Source: DATDCY01 sp031406795 [NCBI: Candidatus Rokuibacteriota bacterium]
GTDB lineage: Bacteria; JAUVQV01
Length of the DNA: 39,402 bases
Direction: 5' to 3'
NCBI GenBank assembly: GCA_031406795.1
Contig: JANOHV010000018.1
Location: 1 to 39,402 of the forward strand
A model generated the notes under the pieces. It saw only the letters and a list, made by a program, of their open reading frames with translations. It was not told the DNA's origin and did not search any database. This document shows, in pieces, positions 24,390-32,560 of this stretch. The position numbers and the translations under genes are program-made. Within the stretch, counting starts at the first letter, position 1, and every line of letters starts with the position of its first letter.

Positions 24390-26020
24390 CGTCCCCGCAG
24401 CAGGCGATACCGACGGATCAGCGCATTGGTCGAGCTATCGTGCGCGAGAGGCGGCTCGACCGTGTCTTCCAGCTCCGGGACGATCCGCTGCGCCAGCACC
24501 TTGCCCAGCTCCACACCCCACTGGTCGAACGGGTTGATGCGCCAGATCGCCCCCTGCGTGAACACGCTGTGCTCGTAGAGCGCGACCAGTGCGCCGAGCG
24601 CCTCGGGCGTGAGTCGCTCGGCGAGCAGGACGTTGCTCGGTCGGTTCCCCGCGAAAGTGCGGTGCGGCACGAGCGCCTCGGGGGTGCCCTCGGCACGCAC
24701 CTCGAGCGCGTTCTTCCCGAACGCCAGCGCCTCGGCCTGCGCGAAGACGTTGGACATCAGCAGGTCGTGGTGCCGGCCCAGCGGGTTGAGCGAGCGGGCG
24801 AAACCGATGAAATCGCACGGGACGAGCTTCGTGCCCTGGTGCAGCAACTGGTAGAACGAGTGCTGCCCGTTCGTGCCGGGTTCGCCCCAGATGACCGCGC
24901 CGGTCTGGTAGTCGACCGCCGCGCCCTCGAGGGTGACGCTCTTGCCGCTGCTCTCCATCGTCAGCTGCTGCAGATAGGCCGGGAAGCGCCGGAGGTACTG
25001 GTCGTACGGCAGCACGGCCGCGGACTGGGCCTCGAAGAAGCTGCCGTACCAGAGCGCCAGCAGCCCCATCAGCACCGGCAGATTGCGCTCGAACGGCGCC
25101 GTGCGAAAGTGCTCGTCCATGGCGTGGAAGCCGGCGAGCAGCGCGCGAAAACGCTCCGGTCCGACCGCGAGCATCGTCGAAAGCCCGATCGCCGAGTCCA
25201 GCGAGTAGCGGCCGCCGACCCAGTCCCAGAAGCCGAACATGTTCGCGGTGTCGATGCCGAACTGCGAAACCGCCGCGGCGTTCGTGGAAACGGCGACGAA
25301 GTGCCGGGCGATCGCCTGCTCGTCCTTGAGAGCCGCCAGCGTCCACGCGCGCGCGGCGCGGGCGTTGGTCATCGTCTCGAGCGTCGTGAAGGTCTTCGAC
25401 GAGATGATGAAGAGGGTCGCGGCGGGATCGAGCCCGCGGACCGCCTCGCTGAAGTCCGTCCCGTCGACGTTGGAGACGAACCGGAAGCTCAACGCGCGCT
25501 CGCTGTAATGGCGCAGCGCCTCGTACGCCATGACCGGCCCGAGATCCGATCCGCCGATGCCGATGTTGACCACCGCGCGGATCGGCCGCCCGGTGAACCC
25601 CGGCCACGCACCGCCGCGCACCGCTTCGGCGAACGCGGCCATCCGGTCCAGGACGGCGTGGACGCCGGGCACGACATCCGCGCCGCCCACGAGAATCCGG
25701 GCCTCCCGGGGCGCTCGCAACGCCACGTGCAGCACGGCGCGGTCCTCGGTGAGGTTGATCCGGTCGCCGCGGAACATCGCGTCGATGTGACCGCGCAGTC
25801 CGCTCTCCCCGGCGAGACTCAGCAGCAGCCGGAGCGTCTCGTTGGTGACCCGATTCTTCGAGTAATCGAGGAACCAGCCGGCTCCCTCGCAACTCAGGCG
25901 CTCGCCGCGGTGCGGGTCCGCGGCGAACAGCGTGCGCAGTTGCGCCTCCCTGATCTTCCCGTGATGTGCGGCGAGCGCCCGCCAGGCGGGTCGGCGGGTC
26001 ACGGATTCTCGTTCGGCCAT
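24386..26020 (-). CDS. pgi: glucose-6-phosphate isomerase
   Basis: Interconverts glucose 6-phosphate and fructose 6-phosphate, feeding Zwf. 544 residues, the long bacterial form. Marks: [27 protein letters not shown], the PGI signature [35 protein letters not shown] and catalytic-lysine segment [11 protein letters not shown]. Starts 15 bases after zwf and overlaps pgl by 4. No truncation or missing residue seen. Confidence 0.95.
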   Translation of the reverse strand: MAERESVTRRPAWRALAAHHGKIREAQLRTLFAADPHRGERLSCEGAGWFLDYSKNRVTNETLRLLLSLAGESGLRGHIDAMFRGDRINLTEDRAVLHVALRAPREARILVGGADVVPGVHAVLDRMAAFAEAVRGGAWPGFTGRPIRAVVNIGIGGSDLGPVMAYEALRHYSERALSFRFVSNVDGTDFSEAVRGLDPAATLFIISSKTFTTLETMTNARAARAWTLAALKDEQAIARHFVAVSTNAAAVSQFGIDTANMFGFWDWVGGRYSLDSAIGLSTMLAVGPERFRALLAGFHAMDEHFRTAPFERNLPVLMGLLALWYGSFFEAQSAAVLPYDQYLRRFPAYLQQLTMESSGKSVTLEGAAVDYQTGAVIWGEPGTNGQHSFYQLLHQGTKLVPCDFIGFARSLNPLGRHHDLLMSNVFAQAEALAFGKNALEVRAEGTPEALVPHRTFAGNRPSNVLLAERLTPEALGALVALYEHSVFTQGAIWRINPFDQWGVELGKVLAQRIVPELEDTVEPPLAHDSSTNALIRRYRLLRGR

Positions 26021-26035
26021 GCGCGATTCCTCCGG

Positions 26036-27436
26036 TTATTCCCTGCAGGCGAGGTCCACCATGTCGACCGGATTGTGCCAGCCGCCGATCGCCGCGGCGA
26101 ACTCCTCGGCGGGCGCCGGCCCCCAGGTGCCCGGGTCGTACTCGTGCAGCGGCGACGCGTCTCCCAGGACGGGATCCACGATGCTCCACATCTTCTCGAC
26201 CCCCGTCTCGCTGGCGAAGACGACCCCGTCGCCCCGCAGGGCGTCGCCGAGGATGCGCTCGTAGGCCAGCATCTGATCGGGGGGAGAATAGTTGGCGAGG
26301 ACCTCGATGTCACTGCCGATCAGCGCAACCCCGGGGACCTTGACGCAGATGCCGATGGCGAACACCAGCTCCGGACTCAGCCGGATGCGCAGGTAATTCC
26401 GGTGGTCGATGTCGTGACTGCCCGGCTGCAGGAACGGCTCGGCCTTGAGTGTCATCATGATTTCGACGGCGCTCACGGGCAGCTGCTTGCCGGCCCTGAG
26501 ATAGAACGGGACCCCCTGCCAGCGCGGCGTGTCGATCTGCAGCCGCACGGCAGCGAAGGTCTCCACGGTTGAATCCGCCGCCACGTCGGGCTCCTGACGG
26601 TACCCCCGATACTGCCCGCGCACCACGTGCGCCGGGTCGAGCGGGGGGATCGCCTCGTAGACGCGCAGCTTCGCTTCGGACATGGCTTCGACCGACCCGT
26701 CACGGGGGCGCTCCATCGCCAGCAGCGAGAGAATCTGCAGCAGGTGGTTCTGGATCACGTCGCGGATGGCGCCGGCCTCCTCATAGAACTTCCCGCGACC
26801 CTTGACGCCGAAGTTTTCGGCCATCGTGATCTGGATGCTGGCGATGTGCTCGCGGCTCCAGATCGGCTCGAGAAAGGCATTCGCAAACCTGAAGTAGTAC
26901 AGGTTCTGGACCGGTTCCTTGCCGAGGAAGTGGTCGATGCGGAAGATGGCGTCCGGGGCGAAGTAGCTCCGCAGCGTGCGGTTGAGCTCGCAGGCCGAAG
27001 CCCGGCTGCGGCCGAAGGGCTTCTCCAGGACCAGGCGCGCCTGCCGCGCCAGGCCGGCGGCGGACAGAGATTTCGCGACCGCCTCGAACATGCTCGGCGC
27101 GATCGCCAGGTAGTAGAGCGGCGCGGTGGCGGCGCCAAGCTGCTGCCGCAAGGCCGCATAGGTGGCCGGCTCGCGGTAGTCGCCGTCGACATAGCGCAGC
27201 AGTTCGAGCAGCCGGGCCGCTGCAGCCGCATCGACGGCACCCTGATTGGCGGCCAGGCTCGCGCGCACCCGCTCGCGCATCTGTTCCAGATCCCAGCCGG
27301 ACTTGGCCACCCCCACGATCGGCAGATCCAGCGTACCGCGCCGGATCATCGCGTGCAGCGCCGGGATGACGTGCTTGTAGGCCAGGTCGCCCGAAATCCC
27401 GAAAATCACCAGGGCATCGGCCTGCGGTGCCTCCAT
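26036..27436 (-). CDS. zwf: glucose-6-phosphate dehydrogenase
   Basis: Oxidises glucose 6-phosphate with NAD(P)+ to the lactone. 466 residues, slightly short. Substrate-site signature RIDHFLGKEPVQNL is intact; other marks VLEKPFGRS, EEAGAIRDVIQNHLLQ, FYLRAGKQLP. The N-terminal nucleotide motif is unusual: GISGDLAYKHVIPAL in place of the common GASGDLxxRKLxPAL, so cofactor preference is uncertain. Three bases separate it from gnd upstream. Confidence 0.93.
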   Translation of the reverse strand: MEAPQADALVIFGISGDLAYKHVIPALHAMIRRGTLDLPIVGVAKSGWDLEQMRERVRASLAANQGAVDAAAAARLLELLRYVDGDYREPATYAALRQQLGAATAPLYYLAIAPSMFEAVAKSLSAAGLARQARLVLEKPFGRSRASACELNRTLRSYFAPDAIFRIDHFLGKEPVQNLYYFRFANAFLEPIWSREHIASIQITMAENFGVKGRGKFYEEAGAIRDVIQNHLLQILSLLAMERPRDGSVEAMSEAKLRVYEAIPPLDPAHVVRGQYRGYRQEPDVAADSTVETFAAVRLQIDTPRWQGVPFYLRAGKQLPVSAVEIMMTLKAEPFLQPGSHDIDHRNYLRIRLSPELVFAIGICVKVPGVALIGSDIEVLANYSPPDQMLAYERILGDALRGDGVVFASETGVEKMWSIVDPVLGDASPLHEYDPGTWGPAPAEEFAAAIGGWHNPVDMVDLACRE

Positions 27437-27439
27437 CGC

Positions 27440-28468
27440 CTACCCTTCCTTCCCGGTGGCGGGCTTTTCCGCGTGGCCGCCGAACTCGAAGCGCATGGCG
27501 GCGGCGATCTTGTCGGCCACCAAAGCGTTGCCGCGCGAGGAGAAGCGGCCGTACAGTGCCGCACTGAGCACGGGCACCGGCACTGCCTCGTCGATCGCGG
27601 CCTGGATCGTCCAGCGTCCCTCGCCCGAATCCGACACCCGGCCGGCGAACTTTTCCAGGCCGGGACTCTCCACCAACGCCTGTGCGGTGAGGTCGAGCAG
27701 CCAGGAACTGATCACGCTGCCACGTCGCCAGAGTTCCGCGATCCCGGCGAGGTCGAGGTCGTAGCGGTAGTGCTCGGGGTTGCGCAGCGGCGCGGTTTCG
27801 GCGTCGATTTCGTGCGTCTGCGCGCCGACGTTGGCATGTCGCAAAATGTTGAAACCCTCGGCGTAGGCCGCCATCAGCCCGTACTCGATGCCGTTGTGCA
27901 CCATCTTCACGAAGTGTCCGGCCCCGCTCGGCCCGCAGTGCAGGTACCCCAACTCCGCCGGGGCGAGCGCCCCCTGCCGTCCCGGCGTGCGCGCCGCGGC
28001 GGCGTGGCCCGGCGCGAGCGCGGCGAAGATCGGGTCGAGGTGCCTGACGATCGCCGGCTCGCCCCCGATCATCAGGCAGTACCCGCGCTCGCGGCCGAAG
28101 ACCCCGCCGCTCGTGCCCACGTCGACGTAGTGGATGCCCGACGCCGACAGGGCGCTCGCCCGGCGCAGGTCGTCGCGGTAGTACGAGTTGCCGCCGTCGA
28201 TCACGATGTCGCCCTTCGCGAGCAGCGGCTTCAGCGCGTCGATTTCGCCGTCGACGACCGCTGCGGGCACCATGAGCCAGATGGCGCGCGGCGGCTTCAG
28301 GCTGGCGACGAGTTCCGCCAGGCTTCCCGCGCCGATCGCGCCCAGACCCGCCAGCTCCTGCACGGCAGCGGGGTGAACGTCGAAGACCACGCACTGCTGC
28401 CCTGCGCTCAGCAACCGCTGCGCCATGTTGGCGCCCATCCGTCCCAGACCGATCATCCCGAGCTGCAT
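27440..28468 (-). CDS. gnd: 6-phosphogluconate dehydrogenase, short (YqeC/GndA-like) type
   Basis: Oxidative decarboxylation of 6-phosphogluconate to ribulose 5-phosphate. 342 residues, matching the short form rather than the ~470-residue form; short enzymes are often NAD-linked. Marks: [65 protein letters not shown] 28468; first gene of gnd-zwf-pgi-pgl-radical SAM, with a good promoter at 28558-28586. Confidence 0.94.
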   Translation of the reverse strand: MQLGMIGLGRMGANMAQRLLSAGQQCVVFDVHPAAVQELAGLGAIGAGSLAELVASLKPPRAIWLMVPAAVVDGEIDALKPLLAKGDIVIDGGNSYYRDDLRRASALSASGIHYVDVGTSGGVFGRERGYCLMIGGEPAIVRHLDPIFAALAPGHAAAARTPGRQGALAPAELGYLHCGPSGAGHFVKMVHNGIEYGLMAAYAEGFNILRHANVGAQTHEIDAETAPLRNPEHYRYDLDLAGIAELWRRGSVISSWLLDLTAQALVESPGLEKFAGRVSDSGEGRWTIQAAIDEAVPVPVLSAALYGRFSSRGNALVADKIAAAMRFEFGGHAEKPATGKEG

Positions 28469-28557
28469 CTGGCACTCCTCCCTGAATTACGGCGGCACAG
28501 CTCCCTCGGCGACACCCCGAGCAGGCCGCACCTCACCGGCGTCAGAACCGTTGAACA

Positions 28558-28586
28558 ACTATGATCCGCCTGGAAACCGTTTGCAA
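28558..28586 (-). promoter_or_regulatory. promoter for gnd-zwf-pgi-pgl operon
   Basis: Minus strand TTGCAA (28586-28581), 17 bases, CATAGT (28563-28558). Each box matches 4/6; the predicted start near 28551 leaves a leader of about 80 bases. Confidence 0.4.
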
Positions 28587-28621
28587 TCGGGGAGGCGTCG
28601 ACGGCGCGCGGGCCGCAGGGC

Positions 28622-28650
28622 TTGCCGGACCCGGGCGCGCGCGGTACGAT
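28622..28650 (+). promoter_or_regulatory. candidate promoter for the VTT / flavoprotein genes
   Basis: TTGCCG (28622-28627), 17 bases, TACGAT (28645-28650). Leader to the ATG at 28727 about 70 bases. Divergent from the gnd promoter. Confidence 0.4.
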
Positions 28651-28726
28651 AGATCCGTATCGCATGGTGGCCGCTCGTGCAGGCAACGAGCAGGCCTCCC
28701 GTGTTCGGCGCTGGAGGAACAGCCTG

Positions 28727-29473
28727 ATGGCCGGGAACCGCACGTCCAAGAGTTTACTGCTGCCTCTGGCGCTCGCCGGCGCAGGGGTGATCGTCCTCTT
28801 TGTCGCCTTTCGGTACTTTCACGTCCCGATGCTGCTGCGGCGCTCGCTCGACTGGGTGGCCGGCCTGGGACCGGTCGGCGTGATCGCGTTCATCGCGATC
28901 TACATCCTGGCCTGCGTCTTCATGCTGCCGGGCTCGGTGCTGACCCTCGGCGCCGGTGCTGTGTTCGGCGTGGTGAAGGGCTCGGTCATCGTCTCGGTGA
29001 GCGCGACGCTGGGCGCCACCGCCGCCTTCCTCGTCGGTCGCTACCTCGCCCGGGACGCCGTGGCGCGGCGGATCGAGGGGAACGAGCGCTTCCGGGCAAT
29101 CGACGAGGCCGTTGGCCGCGAGGGGTGGAAGATCGTCGGGTTGACGCGGCTCTCGCCCGTTTTCCCGTTCAATCTGCTCAATTACGCCTACGGAATCACC
29201 AAGGTCAGCCTGCGCGACTACTTCCTCGCCTCCTGGGTCGGCATGCTCCCGGGGACGGTGATGTATGTCTACCTCGGATCCCTCGCGGGCAGTCTCGCCA
29301 CGCTGGGCCGTCACGGGACCGGCCGTACGCCAGCCCAGTGGGCGCTCTACGGCGTGGGCTTGCTGGCGACCGTCGTAGTCACCGTGTTCGTGACGCGCAT
29401 CGCCCGGGCGGAACTGGCGAAAAACGCCCCCGCGACGACGGAAAGCAAGTCGGTCCCCGCTAAAAAGGAGTGA
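28727..29473 (+). CDS. TVP38/TMEM64 (VTT-domain) membrane protein
   Basis: 248-residue inner-membrane protein of the VTT/SNARE-associated (DedA-related) family. Hydrophobic segments near residues 10-30, 50-75, 80-105, 160-185 and 205-230; family signatures MLPGSVLTLGAGAVFG, VGLTRLSPVFPFNLLNYAYG and SWVGMLPGTVMYVYLG. ATG 28727 has GGAGGAAC 8 bases upstream; the frame is open to 28622 but lacks a ribosome-binding site there. Six bases before the flavoprotein, a pairing often seen for VTT proteins and mercuric-reductase-like enzymes. Transported substrate unknown. Confidence 0.9.
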   Translation: MAGNRTSKSLLLPLALAGAGVIVLFVAFRYFHVPMLLRRSLDWVAGLGPVGVIAFIAIYILACVFMLPGSVLTLGAGAVFGVVKGSVIVSVSATLGATAAFLVGRYLARDAVARRIEGNERFRAIDEAVGREGWKIVGLTRLSPVFPFNLLNYAYGITKVSLRDYFLASWVGMLPGTVMYVYLGSLAGSLATLGRHGTGRTPAQWALYGVGLLATVVVTVFVTRIARAELAKNAPATTESKSVPAKKE

Positions 29474-29479
29474 TGGAAG

Positions 29480-30973
29480 ATGGCGAATTTCGGCTACGAC
29501 ATCGGCATCATCGGCGGCGGGGCGGCGGGCCTGACCGTCGCCGCCGGCGCGGCGCAGTTCGGCGCCAAGGCGCTGCTGATCGAGAAAAGCCCGAGGCTCG
29601 GCGGGGACTGCCTGCACTTCGGCTGCGTCCCCTCCAAGTCCCTCATCCGCGCCGCGGCAATCTGGGCCCAGGCCAGACGGGCCCGGGAATTCGGCCTCCC
29701 GGAGCTGCTCCTGCCCCCGGTCGATCTGGGCGCGGTCATGGACCGGGTGCGCGGGGTCATCGAGACGATCCAGGTACACGACTCGGAGGAGCGTTTCTGC
29801 AAGCTCGGCGCCGAGGTGCGCTTCGGCCCGACGCGCTTCGTCGACGCGCACACGGTGGAGGTGGACGGCCAACGGCGCTCGGCCCGCTCCTGGGTGATCG
29901 CCACCGGTTCGCGCCCGGCGCTGCCGCCGATCGAGGGGCTGGCGTCGGTCCCCTTCTGGACCAACGAGACGCTCTTCTCCCAGCGCAGCCTCCCGGCCCG
30001 CCTGCTCGTGCTGGGCGGCGGGCCGATCGGCCTGGAGCTGGCCCAGGCGCTCGCGCGGCTCGGATCGCGCGTCACCATCGTGGAGTATCTCGACCGGATC
30101 CTCGGACCCGAGGACGCGGATGTGGCTGCCATCCTGCGAGAGCGTCTCGAGACCGAAGGCGTCACGATCCTGACCGGGACCAAAGCCGTGCGGGCCGAGG
30201 TTGGCGGCCCCGGTATCAGGTTGAGCGTGACCCCCGCGGCGGGCGGCGAAACCCGGGTTCTCGAGGCCGACGCGCTGCTCGTGGCCACCGGCCGGCGGCC
30301 CAACGTGGAGAATCTGGGCCTGGAGGCCGCCGGCGTCGAATTCTCCCCGAAGGGCATCCCGACCGATGCGCGCCTGCGGACGAACGTCCCGCACATCTAC
30401 GCCTGCGGCGATGTCCACGGGAAACTCGCCTTCACCCACGTCGCCGGCTACGAGGGCTCGGTGGCGCTCACCAACGCGATCCTGCGCCTGCCGCGCAAGG
30501 CCGATTACACCAACGTCCCCTGGTGCACCTACACCGACCCCGAAGTCGCCAGCGTCGGCCTCAACGAGCAGCGTGCCGTCAAAGCGGGGGTCGCGTACCG
30601 GGTGCTCCAGGAGCCCTTCTCGACGAACGACCGGGCCCTCACCGAGGGGGAGCCCGGCGGCCGGATCAAGGTGCTGGTCAGCCCCGCGGGGAAAGTCCTC
30701 GGCTGCCAGATCGTCGGCGCCCACGCCGGCGAGCTGATCCACGAGTGGGTCGCGTTGATGAACGGCGGCGTGAAGCTCTCGACCCTCGCGGGCGCGGTCC
30801 ACGCCTACCCGACGCTTGCCGAGATCTCCAAGCGGGTCGCCGGGGCGATGTTTGCGGAACGGCTCTTCAGCGATCGCACGAAGGGCCTGCTCAAGTTCCT
30901 CTTCCACCTCAAGGGGCGCGCCTGCACACCGGCGGCGGCGATTGGAGAAGCGCGTGACGGAAACCTACTATGA
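29480..30973 (+). CDS. pyridine nucleotide-disulfide oxidoreductase (mercuric reductase / dihydrolipoyl dehydrogenase-like)
   Basis: FAD-dependent NAD(P)H disulfide reductase, 497 residues. FAD motif IGIIGGGAAGL, redox disulfide GGDCLHFGCVPSKSL (Cys pair near 45 and 50), NAD(P) motif VLGGGPIGLELAQAL, second FAD segment YACGDVHG, dimerisation domain with HAYPTLAEI in place of the classical HxHPT. No N-terminal metal-binding domain and no C-terminal vicinal Cys pair, so true MerA function is not supported. Ribosome-binding site AAGGAG. Overlaps the next gene by 20 bases, so a joint role with that thiol-active protein is plausible. Confidence 0.9.
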   Translation: MANFGYDIGIIGGGAAGLTVAAGAAQFGAKALLIEKSPRLGGDCLHFGCVPSKSLIRAAAIWAQARRAREFGLPELLLPPVDLGAVMDRVRGVIETIQVHDSEERFCKLGAEVRFGPTRFVDAHTVEVDGQRRSARSWVIATGSRPALPPIEGLASVPFWTNETLFSQRSLPARLLVLGGGPIGLELAQALARLGSRVTIVEYLDRILGPEDADVAAILRERLETEGVTILTGTKAVRAEVGGPGIRLSVTPAAGGETRVLEADALLVATGRRPNVENLGLEAAGVEFSPKGIPTDARLRTNVPHIYACGDVHGKLAFTHVAGYEGSVALTNAILRLPRKADYTNVPWCTYTDPEVASVGLNEQRAVKAGVAYRVLQEPFSTNDRALTEGEPGGRIKVLVSPAGKVLGCQIVGAHAGELIHEWVALMNGGVKLSTLAGAVHAYPTLAEISKRVAGAMFAERLFSDRTKGLLKFLFHLKGRACTPAAAIGEARDGNLL

Positions 30974-31289
30974 CCCGAAGGACCTCGGCCATTTCTCCCG
31001 GATCGGCGAGGAAGCGCCCGAGCTGGCGAAGAAGTTCTTCGACTATTACGCCGCGGTCTTCGCGGCGGGAAATCTCTCGGAGCGGGAGAAGGCGCTGATC
31101 GCGCTCGCGGTTGCCCACACCGTTCAGTGCCCCTACTGCATCGACGCCTACACGCGCGCCTGCCTCGAGCAGGGTTCCAACCTTGCGGAGATGACCGAGG
31201 CGCTGCACGTCGTCACCGCCATCCGCGGCGGGGCCTCGCTGGTTCACGGCGTCCAGATGCGCAAGATCGCCAAGTCCATCTCCCTGTAA
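30954..31289 (+). CDS. carboxymuconolactone decarboxylase-family (AhpD-like), arsenosugar-cluster-associated
   Basis: 111 residues, all-helical AhpD-like fold. Redox motif CPYCIDAYTRACLEQG contains the CXXC plus nearby His-less helix typical of this family; preceded by LSEREKALIALAVAHTVQ. Family members near ArsS are described as peroxidase-like arsenosugar-associated proteins. GTG 30954 with GGAG about 7 bases upstream; overlaps the flavoprotein gene end, which could reduce its CXXC. The reaction is not known. Confidence 0.85.
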   Translation: MTETYYDPKDLGHFSRIGEEAPELAKKFFDYYAAVFAAGNLSEREKALIALAVAHTVQCPYCIDAYTRACLEQGSNLAEMTEALHVVTAIRGGASLVHGVQMRKIAKSISL

Positions 31290-31389
31290 CCGGCCGCTGA
31301 GAACGATTTATCTGCTTCGTGGCCTGGCACCGGAACTTCTCGACAGCCTCTTTGTTCCAGGTTTCCTGGCAGCCTGCTAGACTGCAACG

Positions 31390-32379
31390 ATGAGCCTGAT
31401 CATGGAAACCGGTTCTCCCGCAAGGCCGACGCACCGCCCGTTCGCCGACGCGCTGGCCCGCAGCGGGGTCGAGTTGCGGCGGGGAGACACGACGACGCTC
31501 CAGGTGAACGTCGGCTTCCTGTGCAACCAGTCCTGCCGGCACTGCCACCTGAGCGCCGGGCCGGCCCGGACCGAGGTCATGTCCCGTGAAACGATGGCCG
31601 CGGTCGAGGCGTATGCAGGGCGAGGCCGCTTCTCGCTGATCGATGTCACCGGCGGGGCTCCCGAACTGGTGCCGGGGATCGAGGGTTTCCTCGAGCGGCT
31701 GACGCTGCTGGCCCCGCGCGTCATCTTCCGGGCGAACCTCACGGCACTGGCCCGGCGCCCCGAGCTGGTTGCACTGCTGGCCCGGCTGCGCGTCGCTGTC
31801 GTCGCCTCGTTCCCGTCGCTGAGCGCGAGCCAGACCGACACCCAGCGGGGCGCCGGCGTCTTCGAGACGAGCATCGGGACGCTCCGGATGCTCAACGCCG
31901 CCGGGTACGGGCGTGAGGATGCCGGGCTGGAACTCAATCTCGTTTCCAACCCGGGGGGCGCGTTTCTCCCCCCCGGGCAGGCGCCGACGGAAGCCCGGTT
32001 CCAGCGCGAGCTGGCCCGGGCCTGGGGGATCACGTTCAACCACCTCTACACCTTCGCCAACATGCCTCTGGGGCGCTTTCGGGCCTGGCTCGTCTCATCG
32101 GGGAATCTCGAGGGCTATCTGCGTCAACTGGCCGAGGGCTTCAACCCCTGCACCGTCGGCGGGCTGATGTGCCGGAGCCTGGTCTCCGTGTCGTGGGAGG
32201 GAGTGCTCTTCGACTGCGATTTCAACCAGGCCTGCGACCTCCCGCTGGGCGCGATCCGCACGCACGTCTCGTCAGCCGGGGGCGCGCCCGCCCCCGGGGC
32301 TGCCATTGCCACGGGAGACCACTGCTACGCCTGCACCGCTGGTTCAGGATTCACCTGAGGCGGGACGATTGCGGCCTAG
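31390..32379 (+). CDS. arsS: ArsS-type radical SAM protein, probable selenoprotein (TGA at 32356)
   Basis: Radical SAM/Cys-rich protein of the ArsS (DUF3641) family linked to arsenosugar biosynthesis, where it is thought to join methylated arsenic to a 5'-deoxyadenosyl group. SAM motif CNQSCRHCHLSAGP; C-terminal Cys-rich region PCTVGGLMCRSL, LFDCDFNQAC, HCYACTAGSGFT. The frame meets TGA at 32356-32358. From memory, relatives read GSGSSCGG here; this one reads GSGFT-TGA-GG, then TIAA and TAG at 32377. TGA thus replaces a conserved Cys, and the family model is known for Sec-containing members. A 7-bp stem-loop begins 12 bases after the TGA. With Sec: 329 residues; with a plain stop: 322. No Shine-Dalgarno precedes ATG 31390, and TGCTAGACT lies just upstream, so a leaderless transcript is possible. 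Confidence 0.87.
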
Positions 32380-32390
32380 GAAGGGCTGCA
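32370..32390 (+). promoter_or_regulatory. candidate bacterial SECIS element in arsS
   Basis: Stem TGCGGCC (32370-32376) pairs with GGCTGCA (32384-32390), one G-U pair included, around the loop TAGGAAG. The loop starts 19 bases after the TGA, inside the distance window known for bacterial SECIS hairpins, and carries exposed G residues. Confidence 0.55.
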
Positions 32391-32435
32391 CAGCACGCAG
32401 AAATGGATCATCTATTGGAAAACATGCTGGACGGA

Positions 32436-32535
32436 GGGGTGGCGCGAAGCGGAGGTCTCCAGCGGGGGAGCGGAGCGAGGCCGATGGAGGTCCGCAGCGG
32501 CCACCCCAGCGGCGGGGTGGCAGGCAGGACCCCGC
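32436..32535. repeat. two GC-rich hairpins between arsS and the glycosyltransferase
   Basis: Outer arms GGGGTGGC (32436-32443) and GCCACCCC (32500-32507) enclose purine-rich sequence with the repeated words GCGGAG and GGAGGTC. A second hairpin follows: GCGGGGT (32512-32518) and ACCCCGC (32529-32535). The layout looks like a structured RNA or a palindromic mobile repeat rather than coding sequence. Family not recognised. Confidence 0.5.
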
Positions 32536-32560
32536 AGCCCGCACGCTAACGAAGGATCTC

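Noticed and set aside
24435-28564. Long alternative frames on both strands over pgi, zwf and gnd
   Set aside because: Shadow frames of well-supported enzymes.
29480-30973. Mercuric reductase MerA
   Set aside because: No heavy-metal-associated domain, no C-terminal Cys pair and no mer genes nearby; only the general disulfide reductase family is supported.
31290-31389. Possible eroded copy of the palindromic repeat (CGCTGAGAA...ATCTGC, later GGCAGCCTGC)
   Set aside because: Only short words match; no paired ends or central hairpin, so similarity may be chance.
32356-32358. Sequencing error or ordinary stop in arsS
   Set aside because: Possible, but the in-frame continuation of the family motif plus a correctly spaced hairpin makes Sec decoding the better explanation.
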